A stretch of 9,034 nt of DNA, taken from assembly GCA_027068235.1 (NCBI GenBank), contig JAMOUE010000221.1:1-9034 (forward strand). Direction: 5' to 3'. The notes beneath the pieces were generated by a model. It made no database searches. It worked only from the letters and a program-made list of their open reading frames with translations, and had not been told where the DNA came from. Of the stretch, positions 6,005-9,034 are shown one piece after another. A program made the translations under genes and the position numbers. Source of the stretch: Deltaproteobacteria bacterium (GTDB taxonomy: Bacteria > Desulfobacterota > Dissulfuribacteria > Dissulfuribacterales > QOAL01). Numbering within the stretch: the first letter of the stretch is position 1; every line of letters starts with the position of its first letter.

Positions 6005-7194
6005 AGCTCTTCTCTCACAAGAGGCAGATCGTTTCTCCTTCCAAGGGTAAACAAAAGCTGAAAGACAAAAAGAGGATTGTATCTAAAGGCCATCTGGCAG
6101 CCATATAGGTATAAACGCCACATTCTAACGAAACGTTCATCGTATAGATTCTTTATGATTTTTGCATGTTGTTCAAAACGTTTTGCCCAGTTTCCAAGGG
6201 TCAAGTCATAGTGACGCCTGAGATTTTCAAGGTCAACAAAATCAAAACCCGTATCTTCTGCCGTCTCTACAAGTTCTCCAAGGGCGGGAAGATATGTTCC
6301 AGGAAATATGTACTTAGTTATCCACACATCCATATCCTTTGGCTTTGTCCTGCCTATGGTATGAAGGAGAAAGATACCTTTGTCCTTTAACAGCCTGGAA
6401 CACCGTTCGAAAAATACAGTTATGTTTTCCTTGCCAACATGCTCGAACATGCCAATAGATATTATTCTGTCAAAGCTCTTATACTCGCTTTCATCCATCT
6501 CACGGTAGTCTTGAAGCCTGATTTCCACCTCTTCACTAAGCCCGGCCTCTTTAACGCGCCTATTTCCTAACTCGTATTGCCTTTCAGAAAGGGTTAAACC
6601 AACAGCCTTCACTCCATATCTTTTGGCCGCCTCAATAACAAGGCTTCCCCATCCACATCCGATATCAAGGATCTTCTGTCCTGGCTTCAGAAACAGCTTT
6701 TTCAGGCTTCTGTGAATCTTGTTAAGCTGTGCCTGCTCGAGCTCTTCATCTTCCCTTGTGAAAAATGCACAGGAGTAGTTCATTCCCTCATCCAACCACA
6801 ACCTATAAAACTCATTGCCTTTATCATAGTGTGACTGCACATCTTTTTTGGTCTGTTTTATAGTGGCCCGTTTCTTTAGGTGGAGCCAACAAACCCGCGC
6901 CTTTTGAAAGGGAGAGAGCTTCTCCTCTGCTGCATTTTGATAAAACCACTCCATCGCCTGGCCGAGATTTCCCTCTATTTCAATGTCTCCGTTTATATAG
7001 CCCTCTCCAAGGGCAAGCGAAGGCTCCACCAAAAGCTCCTCAAAAATCTTTGGTGTCTTTATCCAGATGGAAAAGTCTGGGCTGCCTGTTCCAAATCTTA
7101 ACTTATCACCATTCCAGAGTGTTATGACGCAGGAACTGTCAACCTCTTGAGGAAGGATAGCGTAAAGAATATTTTTTGCCTGTTGGGGATTCAT
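5989..7194 (-). CDS. cfa: Cyclopropane-fatty-acyl-phospholipid synthase
   Basis: The 401-residue enzyme (E. coli Cfa has 382) transfers a methylene group from S-adenosylmethionine to cis double bonds of membrane phospholipid acyl chains. It acts at the inner membrane, typically on entry into stationary phase or under acid stress. The SAM motif ILDIGCGWG lies at 175-183. The active-site set known from E. coli is intact: Cys142 (YSCAFF), Glu251 (GMFEHVG), His278 and Ile280 (LLHTIG) and Tyr329 (HYDLTL). The chosen start, ATG 7194, has AGGGAG six bases ahead. A longer frame to 7248 adds 18 hydrophobic residues without a ribosome site and is rejected. It is transcribed alone from the promoter at 7263-7291 and is convergent with putP, overlapping it by 16 bp. 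Confidence 0.95.
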   Translation of the reverse strand: MNPQQAKNILYAILPQEVDSSCVITLWNGDKLRFGTGSPDFSIWIKTPKIFEELLVEPSLALGEGYINGDIEIEGNLGQAMEWFYQNAAEEKLSPFQKARVCWLHLKKRATIKQTKKDVQSHYDKGNEFYRLWLDEGMNYSCAFFTREDEELEQAQLNKIHRSLKKLFLKPGQKILDIGCGWGSLVIEAAKRYGVKAVGLTLSERQYELGNRRVKEAGLSEEVEIRLQDYREMDESEYKSFDRIISIGMFEHVGKENITVFFERCSRLLKDKGIFLLHTIGRTKPKDMDVWITKYIFPGTYLPALGELVETAEDTGFDFVDLENLRRHYDLTLGNWAKRFEQHAKIIKNLYDERFVRMWRLYLYGCQMAFRYNPLFVFQLLFTLGRRNDLPLVREELYAEA

Positions 7195-7262
7195 GATGAT
7201 CTCCCTGAAAAAGAAAGAGGCCCAAAAACAAGAAATCAAAAAATACATCGTCTATACTATTT

Positions 7263-7291
7263 TTATTAGGCATTCTCGAAGGTTATGTCAA
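7263..7291 (-). promoter_or_regulatory. cfa: Sigma-70-type promoter for cfa
   Basis: On the minus strand, a perfect TTGACA (7291-7286) is followed after exactly 17 bp by TAATAA (7268-7263). The start would be near 7256, giving a leader of about 60 nt. A second -10-like TATAGA lies at 7256-7251 without a matching -35. Confidence 0.55.
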
Positions 7292-7325
7292 GATCACCAT
7301 AAAGAAACCAGAGACGACTTCTGCG

Positions 7326-7347
7326 CTAGTAATGATCTAGTTATGGT
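7326..7347. repeat. Imperfect 11-bp tandem repeat upstream of the transglutaminase gene
   Basis: CTAGTAATGAT (7326-7336) is followed directly by CTAGTTATGGT (7337-7347), 9 of 11 positions identical. It lies between the divergent cfa and transglutaminase-like genes, about 60 bp before the latter's start codon, and could be an operator. No convincing -35/-10 pair for the plus-strand gene is visible nearby. TTTAAA at 7347-7352 is the best -10-like sequence. Confidence 0.4.
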
Positions 7348-7408
7348 TTAAAAAGCGATTTTGGGATAGTCTTTCCCCATGAAGCTCTTTCATAAAAAGG
7401 AGAACCAA

Positions 7409-9034
7409 ATGAGCTACTGGTGTAAAAACAAAAGAATCAGTCTTTCCATCTTCATCTTTTGCATTCTTGCAATCCATTTATCAGCGTCTGGGGCCATAGG
7501 AAAAAAACACAATAAAAGCAAGGCCACAGCAGCTCTTAACGACAAATCTGCTGCTGCCCACTGTATTTTACAAAAAGAAACAGAGCGAATTGTGGTGGCA
7601 GACGATGGAACCTACCTGGATGAGGACGAAGTATTCATCACGATTCTTGATCAAAAAGGAAAAAGAGAACAGCAGGTACAAACCTTTTTCATAAACAAAA
7701 ACTATTCGAATCTGGAAATCTTGGGCATGGAGGTTATCCACAAGGATGCCACAAGAACGACCATAGACTGGAAGGCCAACTCCAAGGAGACGAATCCCGC
7801 TCAAACAACCAGAATGAACATATATGATCCGAACCAGAAGGTCATAAAAGTCTTTATTCCTGGGCTTAAAATTGGAGATACCATCCACTACAAGATACGA
7901 GTGCACAACTTCAAACCCATGATTCAGGGCCACTTTTTTGCAAATGCCATCCTGCAATACAACTTTCCAGCAAAAGCAATAGACTTGCAAATAGTACTTC
8001 CAAGACAGAAGGTGCTTTACAGCCTGATAAAAGATAGAGACCAGGATGCAAAAATCACCTCATGGCAAAAAACAACAGGGAAGACAAGGATCTATCACTG
8101 GAAGTTCAGAAACATTCCAGAACTGACTCCAGAACCTCGGATGCCAGAGCCCGACAGGGTTGCAATGCGCCTCCTTTTATCAACCATGAAGTCTTGGAAA
8201 GACGTATCAAAATGGTACTGTAACCTTGCAGAGCCCCACCTTAAACCTACTCCCGCAATCATCAAAAAGGTACAAGACCTTGTAAAAGGAAAAAACAAGC
8301 CTGATGAAAAGATCCGTGCCCTGTTTTTCTTTGTTTCCAGAAAAATCAGATATATGGGATTAATAGAAGAGGCAAAAAGGCCAGGTTTTGAACCCCATGA
8401 TGTGGCACTGACATTTGAAAGAAGATATGGTGTTTGTCGGGACAAAGCGGCTCTCCTGGTTTCCATGCTTAGGGTTGCTGGGTTCCGTGCAGTTCCTGTA
8501 CTTATAAAGGCTGGCGGCAAACTCGACCCTGAAATACCTATTCCACAATTCAACCATGCAATATGCGCAGTAATTGACGAACACGACCTGCCTGTCGTTT
8601 ATCTGGACCCAACATCGGAAACAAGCAACCAATTTCTACCAGACTACGAACAGGATTCATCGTGCCTTCCAGCAACCCCTACAGGCTCCGACCTGTTGTT
8701 AACCCCTGTAAATCCACCCTCAAAAAACATGTTCGTAATGGACATAGACGACTGGATAGATGCAGAAGGCAACATGAAAGGCACCATCTCATTTACTGCA
8801 TCAAACTTTATCGACACAGCTTTCAGAAGCATTCTAATGCCAAAAACCAAAGACCATCAAAAGCGGTTCCTTGAAGTCTTTTTATTAAAAAGGCGTCCAG
8901 GAATCACAGTGGAAGAATTAAACTGGACAGACCCTGCTGACACATCCAAGCCATTTTCAGTCTCTTGTAACTTCAAACTAGAAAAGGCTGTGAAAAGAAA
9001 AAGGCTTTATCCAATTTCACTTGCCAGAGACCTT
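7409..9034 (+). CDS. Secreted DUF3857/transglutaminase-like protein (3' end beyond window)
   Basis: The frame is open for 542 codons and runs off the right edge. Full-length relatives are usually about 630-660 residues, so perhaps 100 are missing. Residues 6-29 look like a Sec signal peptide: KNKR, then a hydrophobic stretch ending LSASGA. The protein should be periplasmic or outer-membrane associated. Residues about 55-230 resemble the beta-rich DUF3857 domain. Residues about 295-405 form the papain-like transglutaminase core, with Cys343 (YGVCRDKA), His383 (FNHAI) and Asp400 (YLDPTS) as the likely triad. The usual GDC before the Cys is GVC here. Such proteins may act as peptidases or amidases; the substrate is unknown. 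The start ATG 7409 has AAGGAG six bases ahead. An in-frame ATG at 7379 lacks a ribosome site. Confidence 0.88.
   Translation, partial: MSYWCKNKRISLSIFIFCILAIHLSASGAIGKKHNKSKATAALNDKSAAAHCILQKETERIVVADDGTYLDEDEVFITILDQKGKREQQVQTFFINKNYSNLEILGMEVIHKDATRTTIDWKANSKETNPAQTTRMNIYDPNQKVIKVFIPGLKIGDTIHYKIRVHNFKPMIQGHFFANAILQYNFPAKAIDLQIVLPRQKVLYSLIKDRDQDAKITSWQKTTGKTRIYHWKFRNIPELTPEPRMPEPDRVAMRLLLSTMKSWKDVSKWYCNLAEPHLKPTPAIIKKVQDLVKGKNKPDEKIRALFFFVSRKIRYMGLIEEAKRPGFEPHDVALTFERRYGVCRDKAALLVSMLRVAGFRAVPVLIKAGGKLDPEIPIPQFNHAICAVIDEHDLPVVYLDPTSETSNQFLPDYEQDSSCLPATPTGSDLLLTPVNPPSKNMFVMDIDDWIDAEGNMKGTISFTASNFIDTAFRSILMPKTKDHQKRFLEVFLLKRRPGITVEELNWTDPADTSKPFSVSCNFKLEKAVKRKRLYPISLARDL

Noticed and set aside
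7568..8553. Minus-strand open frames at 7568-7990 and 8095-8553
   Set aside because: They lie wholly inside the transglutaminase-like gene on the other strand, which has motifs, a signal peptide and a ribosome site. They lack all three.

Overview
The window looks like chromosomal DNA from a Gram-negative bacterium of moderate GC content. It carries a murein LD-carboxypeptidase, a cyclopropane-fatty-acid synthase, a PutP-type symporter, a zinc-finger-less J-protein and a translational cobalamin riboswitch. A member of the Desulfobacterota (old Deltaproteobacteria) would fit, but that is an impression from the style of the proteins and not something the sequence proves. I see no insertion sequence, phage gene, CRISPR array or other sign of a mobile island.

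Left end (1-1522): a probable gene tail runs into a strong hairpin terminator. On the minus strand follow the initiator tRNA-fMet(CAT) and tRNA-Arg(CCT), each with its own plausible promoter. Next is a minus-strand gene for a CbpA/DnaJ-type co-chaperone. Its upstream region is shared with a divergent plus-strand gene and contains an exact 11-bp tandem repeat.

Middle (1650-3217): an S66-family LD-carboxypeptidase (ldcA, plus) faces a class II aldolase/adducin-family protein (minus). The aldolase keeps its zinc-binding and catalytic residues, but its substrate cannot be read from the sequence.

Cobalamin-controlled unit (3355-6004): a promoter leads into a well-preserved cobalamin riboswitch with an identifiable P1 stem and B12 box. 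A C/U-rich tract downstream can pair either with the 3' edge of P1 or with the Shine-Dalgarno sequence of the first gene, so translational OFF control by B12 is likely. The first gene encodes a single-domain protein of the dihydropteroate-synthase/methyltetrahydrofolate:corrinoid methyltransferase fold with altered pterin-site residues. The second, 35 bp downstream with a TTG start, is a clear PutP-type Na+/proline symporter. No corrinoid protein, activator or cobalamin-biosynthesis gene lies beside them. This pairing is the most interesting part of the window.

Right end (5989-9034): cfa on the minus strand overlaps the end of putP tail to tail and has a strong promoter. Divergent from it is a secreted DUF3857/transglutaminase-like protein that runs off the window.
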